DNA from: Mixophyes australis
Taxonomy: Eukaryota > Chordata > Amphibia > Anura > Limnodynastidae
NCBI GenBank assembly: GCA_036250195.1
Contig: JAVHZZ010000003.1
Span: 88,676,418 to 88,740,417 of the forward strand
Length of the DNA stretch: 64,000 nt
Direction: 5' to 3'
Position 1 is the stretch's first letter, and each line of letters begins with the position of its first letter. The notes under the pieces are model-generated. The model saw nothing but the letters and a program-made list of their open reading frames with translations. It ran no database searches and was not told the origin of the DNA. Of this stretch, positions 35,060-47,169 are shown piece by piece. The translations under genes and the position numbers were made by a program.

Positions 35060-37622
35060 AACAATTTACAACAACACTGTGAATATTACGTTTTTAATAT
35101 TATTGGTTTTGCTAGGCAATGCTATTTTAAAGCAGAGAGTCTGTTTTAGAAAGACTCTTACTGTCCGGACTATACTGGACCTAGTAATAACAAACAATGT
35201 AGACGTAATATCAAATATTCAAGTAAAGGAGCACTTGGGAAACAGTGATCATAATATGGTCTCATTTGAAATTAGTTTCCAGAAACAACAGTATAAGGGA
35301 TCAACTAGGACTTTAAACTTTAAAAAGGCAAATTTTAATATGCTAAAGGAGTCTATAAAGAGCATAGACTGGGACAAAGCCTTTGAAGGAAAAAATACGG
35401 AAGAAATGTGGGCTGTCTTTAAAATGTTGTTGGAAACATACAAGTATAAGTTCATTCCTATGGGAAATAAATGTAAAATAATTAAGTCTAAACCAATGTG
35501 GCTAAATAAAAAGGTAAGGGAAGAAATGCAAAGGAAGAAGCGTGCATTTAAATTGTTTAAGTCTGAAGGGTCAGAGGAGTCCTTCCATAGGTACAAGGAA
35601 TGTAATAAAACATGCAAAAAGAAAATTAGATTGGCTAAATTAGAAAATGAAAGGCACGTTGCAAAAGAAAGTAAGACAAACCCCAAAAAGTTTTTAAGTA
35701 TATAAATGGCAAAAGGATCAAAAAAGATAATATAGGACCCCTAAGAAGTGAGATGGGTGAATTGATAAATGATACTAAGGAAAAAGCAGAGATATTAAAC
35801 ACGTTCTTTTCTTCAGTATTTACCAGAGAGGAACAAATGGCAGGAGTAATACATAAAAATGGAAATGAAACCATGCCATTAATTAATACTTGGTTGTCAG
35901 AGGAAGAAATCCAAAGGCGACTGAAGAATATTAAGATAAATAAAGCTCCAGGTCCAGATGGCATACACCCAAGGGTCCTTATGGAGTTAAACTCGGAAAT
36001 AGCTAGACCGCTATTCTTAATTTTCAGAGTTTCAATCTCATCAGGCTCAGTACCAAGGGATTGGCGAATAGCAGATGTGGTGCCGTTGTTTAAAAAAGGG
36101 ACTAGATCACAACCAGAGAATTATAGACCTGTAAGCCTGACATCAATAGTGGGGAAACTACTGGAAGGTATTTTAAGGGACAGTATTTAGGATTACTTGG
36201 TACGCAATAAAATTATTAGTGGGAATCAACATGGATTTGTGAGGGATAGGTCATGTCAAACTAATCTAATTAGTTTCTACGAGGAAGTTAGTGGGAACTT
36301 AGACCAGGGCAGGACAGTAGATGTGGTCTACTTAGATTTTGCAAAGGCCTTTGATACAGTGCCACACAAGAGGTTGGTTTACAAAATAAGGGAACTGGGT
36401 CTAGAAATCAAAATTTGTACTTGGATCGAAAACTGGTTAGAGAATAGGAAACAGAGAGTTGTGATAAATGGAACATTTTCTAATTGGTCAAAAGTCTTAA
36501 GTTGAGTACTTCAAGGTTCTGTGCTGGGACCACTCCTTTTTAATATATTTATTAATGACCTTGGTGATGGTTTAGAGAGTAAAGTTTCTATTTTTGCAGA
36601 TGACACTAAACTCTGTAAGGTAATAAAATCAGAGCAAGATGTAGCTTCTCTACAGAGGGACTTAAATAAACTGGAGGATTGGCGGCTAAATGGAATATGA
36701 GGTTTAACACAGATAAATGTAAGGTTATGCATTCAGGGATCAAAAACAAGAACGCAATCTATAAATTAAATGGAATTAATTTGGGAGAATCTATAATGGA
36801 AAAGGATTTGGGAGTGCTCGTAGACAGTAGACTTAGCAATAGTGCTCAATGTCAAGCAGCAGCTGCAAGGGCAAACAAAGTATTGGCATGCATAAAAAGG
36901 GGCATAGATGCAAGGGAAGACAGTGTAATTTTGCCACTGTATAAATCGTTGGTAAGACCTCATCTTGAATATGCAGTACAGTTCTGGGCACCACTCTATA
37001 AAAAAGATAATTTGGAACTAGAAAGGGTTCAGAGAAGGGCGACAAAATTGATAAAGGGTATGGAGTCATTAAGTTATGAGGAAAGGTTAGCCAGTTTAGG
37101 CATGTTTACTTTAGAAAAGAGGCGTCTAAGGGGAGATATGATTACTATGTACAAATACATTAGGGGTCAATACGGAGAGCTTTCATGGGAACTTTTTACC
37201 CCAAGGACCATACACAGGACACGTGGTCATCCCCTAAGGTTAGAGGAGAGGAAATTTCACAACCAGCAAAGGAAGGGGTTCTTTACAGTAAGGGCAGTCA
37301 AGATATGGAATTCATTGCCAGGGAAGGTTGTAATGGCAGGTTCAATAGATATGTTTAAGAAAGGGTTAGACAAATTTTTAGCGGAAAGGTGTATCCAGGG
37401 ATACGACCGTTAATTTAAAATAAAGGATAGTAGTGGATATAGGGTAAAAATTGGATTGCAATATTGAGTCTGGTGGGATTTTCAAAATTGAAACAGATGG
37501 GCGGTTGCCTACTCTGGATTAATTTCAAATATAAGTGCAGGATCGCAGGAGATCCAAAATAGGTTGAACTTGATGGACTGGTGTCTTTTTCAACCTCATC
37601 AACTATGTTACTATGTTACTAA
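35060..37622 (+). mobile_element. CR1 LINE insertion
   Basis: Contains the ORF2 pseudogene plus a short 3' UTR and ends in a small tandem repeat, CTATGTTACTATGTTACTA (37603-37621). CR1 elements typically end in a short direct repeat rather than poly(A). The 5' limit is approximate; no target duplication is expected for this group. Confidence 0.85.
35079..37413 (+). pseudogene. CR1 LINE ORF2 (endonuclease tail, RT, C-terminal domain), lightly damaged
   Basis: Starts inside the endonuclease (TILDLVITNN, then EHLGNSDHNMVSFEI). It continues through RT: NKAPGPDGIHP, PENYRPVSLTS, GFVRDRSCQTNL, YLDFAKAFDTVPH, LQGSVLGPLLF and FADDT (active site F-A-D-D). The C-terminal domain runs from LVRPHLEYAVQFW through RRATKLIKGM and RRLRGDMI to the end. 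Lesions I can place: a 1-base loss near 35693, nonsense codons at 36188 and 36503, and a 1-base loss near 36682. Otherwise aligned end to end, so a fairly recent, 5'-truncated copy. Confidence 0.92.
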
Positions 37623-38096
37623 TAGGTGGTGCATTTTGATTTCTTTTAGCCCACTTCACCCTTAACTTAACATCACAGAAGCTATTGTTTCACGTTTTGC
37701 TTTCATGAAAGCAAATGAGCTTGAAACGGTTGCTCTCTGCTTTTTGACTAAGAACAAGCATTGCTATAGGTGAACCTAACCTCTGGGTGGCCTAACCTGA
37801 GTGGTGGCCAGAGAGAGACTGACTTCACTAGGTGTGTGAACCCTACATTTACACTACTTGCTTTCTTGCTACCCTTGCTTTTCTTGCTATGTTGGACTGG
37901 GGTCTTGTGCACTGTTGTAGTTTATTTACAGTGGAGCTATAGTTTGTAATATTTTAGTCCAGCTTTACCCTAAACTACATAGATCTTCTGAAAAGATGTG
38001 ACCTTTAATGGTTGATTGAAACCTTTTGAACTGCAGGTGAACAGATATACAAGACCTATCCCCTAGCATCAAATTCCAAACCAAAACCAAAAGCAA

Positions 38097-38262
38097 AATA
38101 GAAGGTTTAAAGGTACGAGCAATTGAACAGATCAATCTAACTAATAGGGAAGGGGGATCGTTTCAACATTCTCTGTAAGCGTGAAGCATTTTGGATCTTC
38201 AGATTAAAAACTTTAATACCGTTCGGCCTTAATGATACCATTGAACTCAACAATATTTAATT
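38097..38262 (+). pseudogene. Penelope-like element copy C, C-terminal remnant
   Basis: Matches the last about 50 codons of copy B: EGLKVRAIEQI, then after a 1-base shift CKREAFWIFRLKTL and NDTIELNN, ending TAA at 38260. It is severely 5'-truncated and frameshifted. The following about 130 bp may be its 3' region; no hammerhead was found nearby. Confidence 0.8.
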
Positions 38263-38389
38263 GTCTAGTTTAGGTGTATCTTAGTTGACATAGGTATGCT
38301 ATCTATTTTGTTATATTTTGCCATTTTGACTTAGAATTTTTTTAGGTAGGGTATTTACTTCATTTAATCTATACAAGAATAGCGCAATT

Positions 38390-38798
38390 CAGGAGAATGG
38401 TCAGGAAGCTAAGGTCACAACAGGCGGTAGAAATGGGCACAATCCTGAAGAATAGTCAAGGGAAGCCAAGTCAAACCAAGGAAGTAATAATACACAATAA
38501 CAGTGCTGGATACAGAAGAGCTGTTACTCTGGCACCCTAATGGTGCTAAAGCACAGTTTAGATAGAGGCAGCAGAGATCTGATTGGGGGAAGGAGTAGGT
38601 GGTCAGACACACTGACCACCAAAACAAAGAAGGTGTCCCATGGCCAAGCAACAGGACATGCTACTGTGCATGCGCCCGACAGTGCAAGGGCGGCTGGGGA
38701 CACTGCATACCCGTTGCTTAGCATTAGGACTCCCCCAGCCAGAACTACCAGGTGACCGTTCCTGCTCCAAGGAAGAACATCGGGGATGGTGCCTGACA
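38390..38798. repeat. LTR fragment, gypsy-like
   Basis: Ends GGTGCCTGACA, the inverse of the start of the LTR at 30467, and shares a GCAACAGGAC stretch with it. It therefore lies in the opposite orientation. Truncated on the left. Confidence 0.4.
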
Positions 38799-38819
38799 GT
38801 AGGGAATCAGAAGCTGCTT

Positions 38820-41800
38820 CAAGTACTTAGTACCTAGTTGTGTAGGGCTTTGAATGTCAATAAGCAAATCTTAAAACATATTTTCCATCTAACAGGCAGC
38901 CTGTGAAGGAAATGAAGAACAGGTGTTATGTGGGAAGATTGGGACTGGTTAGTCAACAGCCTGGCTCCTACATTTTGTACTAGCTGTAATCAGTGCAGTT
39001 CTTTTGGGAAACCCAAGTTCAATGAACTGCCATAGCTCAAGCCTAAGGGCCCACATGCATTTCTGAGTGTAGGAAGATCATCTAAGGGAATCACGTGCTT
39101 GATTCTGGCTATATTCTTCAGATGAAAGTATGAGGTTCTGATAATGGTTGAAACCTGATAGTTATAAGTCAAGCCACAATCAATTACATCACCAAGATTC
39201 AGTACATGATCAGAGTTTTGCAACTCTGAGCCCCAACGTATGCCCAGTTGATCGTATGCCCAGTTGATAGGCACAGCTGTAATCTTGATATTTCACCTTG
39301 ACCTCTTATGGCGGGAACCTCTGTTTTATAAGGATTCAATCTAAGCCAACTGCCACTCATCCACTATTGGAGCTCAGCTAAACAGCCATTTAGGAGTGGT
39401 TTTGGGTTAGTAGTACCTGCAGGAAAGGACTGGTAGTTGAGTGTTGTCCACATAGCATAGATAGTAAAGGCCATTATATCTGATTATTTTACCCATTGGT
39501 TGCATGTATACTGTGTCAGGATTCCTAGTATGAACACCTCTCAGCATAATTTGAAATGAAATAAAGTGGTTTATTTTCAACACTGGTCATACAGGTAAAA
39601 CTGATATGTCGTAAATGATAAGGCAAACAATTCAAGTACACAGAAACAGTGAAAACAGGTAGCTAAGGGACAGGTGTACTGGATTCCTGGTCCAACAAGT
39701 TAACTGCAGGTATGGGTTAGACAGAGTGAACAGATTCGTCTGGGAAGCTGGAGACTCTGATATTCCAAGTAACACTGTGGACAGCAAATACTGGATGTCT
39801 GTTTTGATAGATACAGCAGAGAAGCTGGAGACTCTGCTTTTCCAAGTTATATTGTGGACTGGAGTTACTGGATGTCTGGTTTGCCAGATAAGGCAGAGAA
39901 GTTGGTGACTTTGGTTTTCTAAGTTATACTGTGGATGACAACTATTACGTGCTTGGATTGACAGATAAAGCTGAGAAGCTGGGGACTCTGGTTTTCTAAG
40001 TTAAACAGTGGATTGCAGATATTACAAGTTAATTGCAGGCACAAAGAGACTGGCTTAACAGGTAGTAGCAATACTTTGCAGGTACAGGTAACATGGAAGC
40101 TCAGGTAAGCTGGGAAGTTCAGAAGCTGGATATCAGGTGATAGTGATAGTTTGCCGGCACAGGTAGGTACTGGAGGACTCACAGGAGAATCAGACAAAAA
40201 GAGGGTCAGACAAGCCAGGGGTCAGAAGCCAGTTGGTCCACAATGATACCAGGGAGAAAGCAGGAATGAAGCCAAAATGAAGCCTTGTCTGCGTCATAAG
40301 ATGAGGTGCAAAACAGAGGGACTAGCGGGAGTAAATTCCAGTAATTCAGTCAGAATCAGAACACAGGAGTTACACTGAAGGACCAGCAGCAGTAAAGTCA
40401 ATTGATGAACTGGCCCAGACTTCTGAGAGAGGCAGTCTCTTAAAGGCCAGAGACAGGTGATAAGGATCCTGATGTAATGATGAAAGCTTAACTCTTAGCA
40501 GACAGGATCTGAAGAAGACAATGCAGCATTCATAGGGGAGATGCTGCTGCAAACTGTGGCAGATTGTGACATATAGCAAATATCACGAGACATAGGATAG
40601 AGCCCTGCAGAATGCTGCATGGCAGGGGTAATGGTGCAGATGAGCATGTTCCTGAACACACTCTCTGTGACTTGCCAGTAAAAAAATATTTGAGCCAGCT
40701 AAGGACTGTGCCATCCAGTCCACATAAATTCCTTAAGCTCTCTAATAGAAAACAATGTGCTAAAACCAATGCTACACCTAGTATTTGTGGATGATATGTA
40801 TGGGGTGTGTAGTATAATAATTAACCTACAACCTATATGCAGGAGGGGGTACATGTATAGAAAAGGATCTGTGAGCTAGTCCAGGAAAGGGAAGTAAAGT
40901 CAATGGATCTTGAAAAAGTCACCAAACAATCCTGGGTGGAGTAATGTCAATTCACTCTATATTCCAAGTGATTGTAGAAGTCCAATTAGGGGTGATAGAA
41001 CAGAGTAGTCTAAGGGGATTAATGTTAATCTTGGGGTAAACTGTTCATAAAGAACAACAGTTCAAATAGCAGCTTACGTTAATGTAAGGACTGAAAACCA
41101 GGGTAGAGTCAAAATTAGCTACAGCAGTACTGTATCTCAGAGAGAAACCAAATATGTATATATGAGCTTACCCTGTGTTAAAAGATCCAAGGAGAATGGA
41201 AAAAAGATAAACATTCTCTACAGCTGACTTTATTGCCTGTATTTTAGTTAGTGCACTATTGAGCTTGGCTGGTGTGGGTGTTAGTGTGTGTGCGCTGATA
41301 ACACTGGTTCCTCCAACTAGTAACACTAGAAAAAAGTTATAATTATCTGTACGTAGCCATGGAGCACAGGTTGAAGCAGGTTGTTGTGATGTGGTGTTTC
41401 AGCTGTAAGCTGTGGAGTGTAGTTTGGTTGGTGGGGTGGTGGGGTGGCCCGTAGGATTAGTTAGTTTCATCTACACCAAGCTAAAGTTAGGTAGAAGTGG
41501 GTAGAAGTGATATTAGAGAGAGACTATTTTCAATTTGTAGGATGCCAGAACGGAAAGCGGGCATACAAAAACAACGCACTTTCTCTCCTGAGGATAGTTT
41601 CTAATAGTGGACTCCAGCTTCATGTGACTAGTTACAGATGCAGAGGTTGTGTTTCCATGAACAGTTCCATAGTGTTCCTACAATGGATTCCAGTTCATTA
41701 TTCCAGCACTGACTCCAGTCCTAGACTCCTGTCCTGCTAATGCTACTCAGTGTACTCCAGATGAGAAGAGGATTTATTAAGGCCTCCTGTTTCTATTACA

Positions 41801-43130
41801 CTCCTGCTTCAACAAGACCCAAGGGTCCCAAAATCGGATCAAGAAAAACAGACGATCATGACAGCCACATTACAGTAATTTCAACAATGTCTTCTCTACA
41901 TCCAGGGGGTCAAAGCTAGTCCAAAGGGGTGGGTAGCCCACATTTACAAGATTGGAACCTTGGAACTTGTTTGATAGCACTGTTTCCAACCCCCAATGGA
42001 GGATATGTTATCATAAAAGAAAAATACAGCCTGATACAACCCATTCAAGCTGCAATGAATTTGCTGATATGCTGGTCTGTAAAGCCTTTTCACTGTACGG
42101 AAAGCTGAGCTGGTCTATTGTTTGCTGTAATAATCTCACTTGACAGAAGACTTCTTACTGTTGATTGTGGATTGGCATTCATCAGTATGTTTGATTAGTT
42201 TTAGCGTATCTTCTACCATACAACTCTTCTGGAAACATACTACAACCCCTCCATATAGTCAATATTGTCATCAAACCAAGGTGTTGTACAAGGGGTTGTA
42301 TACAAATAATGGCGATAGTGTTCATTATTGTCATCACATCTCTATTACAGGAACAGACAAGAGAACAAGATTCCTCACAGGCACCTATTACCTCAGAGAG
42401 ATCTAGATTTGCTCTAGTAGTCTGAGGAGTAGCCCCCATCAGTGGACAAAAATTGTTCATCTCAGTGATCTATTTTGAGGGTTTACTACTGATAACCAAA
42501 TGGGGCTATGGTCTGATAAAGTAACTGGGTTTATCGTTAGGTCAGTGTCTTCTAATCCACTCTGGAAAACAAGTTCAAATTTGTGACCACTTTGCGTAGC
42601 AGAGGAAATAACTTTTGTAACGACCATAGTGTTCATTGCGCAGAAGAGGCCTTGGAGAGGGGGTGGAATTTATCATTGATCCATTCATTGAAATCCCCCA
42701 GGATAAGCCATCTTTGATGCTACAAAACAAGACCAGAAATATGTCTAAAATTTCTTATAGAAGAAATTACCCATCTCCAGGGGGCAGTAGATGAGAAGGA
42801 CTCTGAAACCCAAATCTGGACTACTCCAGGGAGCAATACAATCAAATGAGCGAGTTCTTCCCACTGGGTGGGCCCTAAGTATAAGTGTTTTTTTTATAAA
42901 GCAGTTTCCCACTCCACCTCCCCTGCACTTTTGTCTTGAGCAATGAATAACAGATAACAATAATTGGTTGGGACTGCCGCTACCAAGATAGGAACTATGG
43001 TTTCCTCTAAACAGGTCTCCATAATGTGTGCTAAAGCTGGTGATTTAATAAGGTCAGCAATTGTAGCAGTCTTGGATGCAATAAATTCTTAAAGTGCTCC
43101 GAATTTTTGAAACTGCAGCCCTAACACAGA
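38820..43130 (-). mobile_element. L2-type LINE on the minus strand, degraded and interrupted
   Basis: Reading 3'-ward on the - strand: endonuclease remnants between 43100 and 42400 (LVAAVP, IYCPL, then LILGDFNEW); a poorly conserved middle; RT fingers/palm at 40800-40572 (CGLDGTVLSWLKYFF, SILQGSILCLVIFA); then, after a nested solo LTR, LSWMSGSWLRLNP-like sequence and the thumb at 39274-38990 (NLGDVIDCGLTYNYQV, SYFHLKNIARI, SLNLGFPKE). Many stops and frameshifts, so an old copy. The L2/CR1-group assignment comes from these motifs. Confidence 0.72.
39512..40571. repeat. Solo LTR nested in the L2-type LINE
   Basis: Starts TGTGTCAGGATTCC and ends CAGATTGTGACA, 1060 bp, flanked by TATAC / TATAG (4 of 5 bases match, probably one mutation in the duplication). 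It interrupts the LINE's RT right after VIFAIC. It contains three to four diverged units of about 85 bp (GAAGCTGGAGACTCTG, TTCCAAGTTATA) at 39740-40010. Confidence 0.68.
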
Positions 43131-43194
43131 ACAGCAGTGCAACCACACCCAATATTAATATTCACAATACAAATTAATGATAAACGGAGCTGTT

Positions 43195-44222
43195 TTCATA
43201 AATAGGAACACAGACAAAACAATTCAAATATAATGCCACTCGTTAAAGCAGCAATTATGAGACCGGCCATTTTTAGTTATAAAGGCATAGTGCAGATACC
43301 ATATGATTGGGTTGGGTACCTCTTAACGATGAAAGCAACGCCCACAGTAATATGCCCGACTGGAACACTCTGAAGCTGACATGTCCGACCAAACTCTAAT
43401 TGCGACTGTTAAAGAAAAAAATTACGCTTCATAACAGCGACTATGTGTGATTCCAGTAGTATTAAATTACGTCACTGTAAAACGCAACGCTACTATTAAT
43501 GCTGTTAAGGTATACAAGAAAGTGCCGGCTGAACAATGTTTTTTTTATAAACACTTTTACATTGTACAGCCGGCGCTTTCTTGTATATTCTCTTAACAGC
43601 ATTAATAGTAGCGTCGCATTTTACAGTGACGCCATTTACTAGTATCGGGAACGCGTATAGTCGCTGTTATGAAAAGTTATTTTTTTGTAACAGTGGCCAT
43701 TAGAGTTCGGTTCTGCATGTCAGCTTCGGAGTGTTTCAGTCGGGCATACTGCTGTCAGGTTTGCTTTCATTGTGATTGTCAGTACCACGAATATGATTAG
43801 GGAATCCTTTTTTATATACTGTTTTTTACATATGCATTGATGGAAAACCACGTTCCTAGAGTTGCAAGTAAAAAAATCATTAATTTGATATTTATACCCA
43901 CTTACTTTACTTATAAAATCAGTATTTTTACTATCATCACATTTAATTGCTCTGCAGGTTATACACATAATGCATCTGTGAAATCCTTATGTTTTTATAC
44001 AGTCATCTGTTTAGGTATTGGACTTTTCACTAATTTGCTCTCAGGCTAGGAAAATAGGCTTTTCATAAATAATAGTTTTATGACGGGGTCTTTATTACAT
44101 AATACCCAATATTTCTGAAAGATATTCTGCACCTTTCTGTAATGTGCGCATGCCTTTATAACTAACAATTGCTGGTCTCGTAATTGCTGCTATAATGAGT
44201 GGCATTATATTTAAATTCTAAT
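43195..44222. mobile_element. Large fold-back element (about 1 kb)
   Basis: The outer arms (43217-43290 against 44145-44222) read ATTCAAATATAATGCCACTC and GCAGCAATTA inward; the inner arms (about 43340-43540 against 43560-43755) are strongly inverted around a centre near 43550. The right half contains 300-350 bp (about 43806-44125) with no counterpart on the left, probably a later insertion. No coding sequence that I believe in. Confidence 0.7.
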
Positions 44223-44419
44223 ATTAAGGGGATCATATATACTGGAGCAGATAAAGTTGAAGGCAAGACCTTGCTTGTTTGTGGTAATATTGCAGTAAAT
44301 TAGAAAGACACATGCGATTAACTTCTTGCCTCTTTACTTTGTTTTAATGTCAGGGTTGTAAAGAAACATAAATATTTCATACAGTTTCTTGTGACCCTAA
44401 ACACTAAATAAACAGAGAC

Positions 44420-44612
44420 CAGGGGGTAAATGTATGAACGTCCGGATTCTTCAACTCCGGCGAGTTCAGCGTCTTCAGCGCTTAAATTTAAAGCGGCGCT
44501 GCCTTGTAAAGGGAAAATTCCCTTTACAAGGCAGCGCCGCTTTAAATTTAAGCGCCAAAGATGCTGAACTCGACAGAGTTGAAGAATCCGGAGGTTCATA
44601 CATTTACCCCCA
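44420..44612. mobile_element. Near-perfect palindromic MITE
   Basis: About 193 bp with CAGGGGGTAAATGTATGAAC ends and almost complete inverted symmetry about 44516, including GCCTTGTAAAGGGAA / TTCCCTTTACAAGGC. Single-stranded, it would form one long hairpin. Confidence 0.85.
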
Positions 44613-45290
44613 GCTCTCTAGCCACCGGCCAGCTTCTCTAGCATCTGTCACACTGAACAGTGAAATAAACAGGTTTTTATAACTGACACTCCTTCCACAG
44701 CCCTAGCTCGATGGGCAGATGACACTCCCACCTTCCCTTTAAAGGTGAGTTCTCATCATCTGCTTCTGTTTGATTACTCTTCCTACATACAGGGCCCTAC
44801 AGCTGTGGGAAAAGGCACTTCTAAATAATGTAAGATAAATCAAACCTCTATAGCATTATTTTGTCACACATATGTCCTCCAACAGTTTATCTTTAAACTA
44901 AGTGCACTGTTGCGCAAATGTGTTAGTCTGCTTGCATTCTTTCTCTGCAGATTGGCAGTTAAATGTCGCCCTTTGTTTCTATAGATATATATAATTTTTT
45001 GATTATTTTATATTCATTTTATGTGGAGCTAACCTTTAACTATGACTTAAAACATCACATTAATTCTAACAACAATGGTACAAAGGATACACAATAAAGT
45101 GCTACTTCCCCCAGCATGGGTGTCATGTTTTCTAGATTGCATTGAATTACACTTGTATAAATGTTTAGCGGGAGGAGGGGTGTATTCTGAAATGATCCCC
45201 AAATGGAATGTTAAACAAACATTCTGATGTGAGATGGTGTTAGAATACTGATCTTCAACTGAGTGCATGTTCACTTTAAATGAGAACATA

Positions 45291-45453
45291 GGGGGGAATT
45301 CAATTGTCCGTGTTACTTGCAAAAGTAACACGGCGTTAAAACTAATTACTGTTATTACGGTACCTTTAACGTCGGCTTAGAATTACCGTAATAACGGTAA
45401 TAGTTTTAACGCTGTGTTACTTTTGCAAGTAACACGGACAATTAAATTCCCCC
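45291..45453. mobile_element. Palindromic MITE with 3-bp duplication ATA
   Basis: 163 bp with GGGGGGAATTCAATTGTCCG ends (right end is its inverse). The arms include CGTGTTACTTGCAAAAGTAA. Flanked by ATA at 45288-45290 and 45454-45456. A short duplication and palindromic body fit a Harbinger- or similar MITE, but the superfamily is uncertain. Confidence 0.75.
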
Positions 45454-46919
45454 ATAGTTTATTCACACTAGGGGAACAAGAACATAAATGTATTCAGTCT
45501 ATACAGGGGAATCATTCCAGCATGACTTGTTTGTAACACATGTAAACAGAAAAGAGAGGCAAAAAACACAAAGTCACAAGTAACACTTGAACTCACATTG
45601 CCAACCAACCATTTTCCTTCCTTGCAGTAATCAGTTACATGTAAGTATGAATACTCTAGGTGCTATGGAATTATCAGTGTATGCTGTAACTCTAGTAGTG
45701 GCTTGATCAATGCATCTGCAATCATAGCCCTGGTTGAACAGTATTGCAGTCTCTCTAAAGTTGGTACTTCATAAAATTATGTTTAGTACATACATCAATG
45801 TTCTCTGTTTGTGACTACTTTATACCCATTTGATTTTCCTCCATAATTCATGTATGTAAATAAAAAATCCATCAGTAGTTGATGTAACCTGATACAATTT
45901 CCAAAGTCAAAACATAATCCAGTTGTTTTATGTCCTCCCTGTCAGCAGCCCTGTCTACTTGATCAGTCAAATTTGTCACATTTGCTGGTAATTTAAATTT
46001 CCAGCAAATGACACATAGCAGAACTCAAGTAACATTGAGAGGGAGCTGCAACTTTTATGTATAGTATTTCTACTGCATTATTTATGTCTAGCCTGGGTAT
46101 TGTAGATATTGAACAATTGTTTGCCTATGGACTTTTAGTATTGATGGTTGTCTACTAATAAAGTCCCCTCTTCTTTGGCCTTCAAGAATTCAAGTTAAAA
46201 AGGAGTTTTCACTTTCTTTGGTCCATTTCAAAACAGGTTAAAATGCTCGAACATGTGCAAACCAGCTCCAAGAAGTTGGAGCCTAATATGTACATTTTTG
46301 TTTTACTTGTAAAATGCGACTACTGAATGTGAACTACTAATGGAAAACACAGCCCTCAGTTTTCACACTGTGAATTCAAATCATGGTCTTAATGGACATG
46401 TTTGTGGCCATTAAATGGGAGAAATTCGAATGGATTTTAAACTGGAGAGATATTTTTAAAGGTATCTCTACTAATGGCTCTTCCATGCAAGATGACTTGG
46501 TTTAACTTCTCATTCCAGGCTCTGGCTTCCTGCTTAAATTAATAAATACCCTACTATAGCTTGCACACAGAGGTCTGCTATAACATTGTGCATAAGTTCA
46601 TTTATGTCATGTAATTGCATAAAATTGATGCACTGCATGTATGCACAACTTGTGTCTATATTTAGAGTTGCACATATCATGTACAGAAACAGAACAGGAG
46701 CTTTAAAGTGCAAGAGCAGTAATTGCATGCAAGTCATGCATACTCCTTTAGATTTGAAATATGTTAGCTAAGAGATGTTAATTTTGCACCTGCATAAACC
46801 TGGTAGTTTTGTAGTTGATGATGATGATGATTGTTAGATCTTTGCCTAGGGCATACTTATACACGAGATATATGCTTGCACGTACCTTAAGATGTGTGCA
46901 ACTCAAAAAAAAGACATGG

Positions 46920-47150
46920 GGTGTACGTATCAAGGTCCAATTTTTTCAGAGATTTAAAATTGCAGCAAATTGCGGGAGATAACCAGCGATTTGAATCCCA
47001 AAGTTGTATTAAGTAGCGATTTTTATTCTGAACTTCAAAAGCGCTGTTCATCTCTCGCGATTTCAACTCTCCCGTGTTTAGCTGAAAATTGCCATTTGAA
47101 AAACAAGAATCCTTTATGATTGGTTGCAGGTTTTACATGCAAAACTCTAT
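46920..47150. mobile_element. Degraded fold-back repeat
   Basis: Loosely inverted halves (GGGAGATAACCAGCGATTTG against TCAAAAGCGCTGTTCATCTC). Only weak symmetry is left. Confidence 0.35.
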
Positions 47151-47169
47151 CGATTTTAGATTTACTAAC

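Noticed and set aside
43837..44049. Hydrophobic 70-codon frame
   Set aside because: AT-rich sequence within a fold-back element; hydrophobicity reflects T-rich composition.
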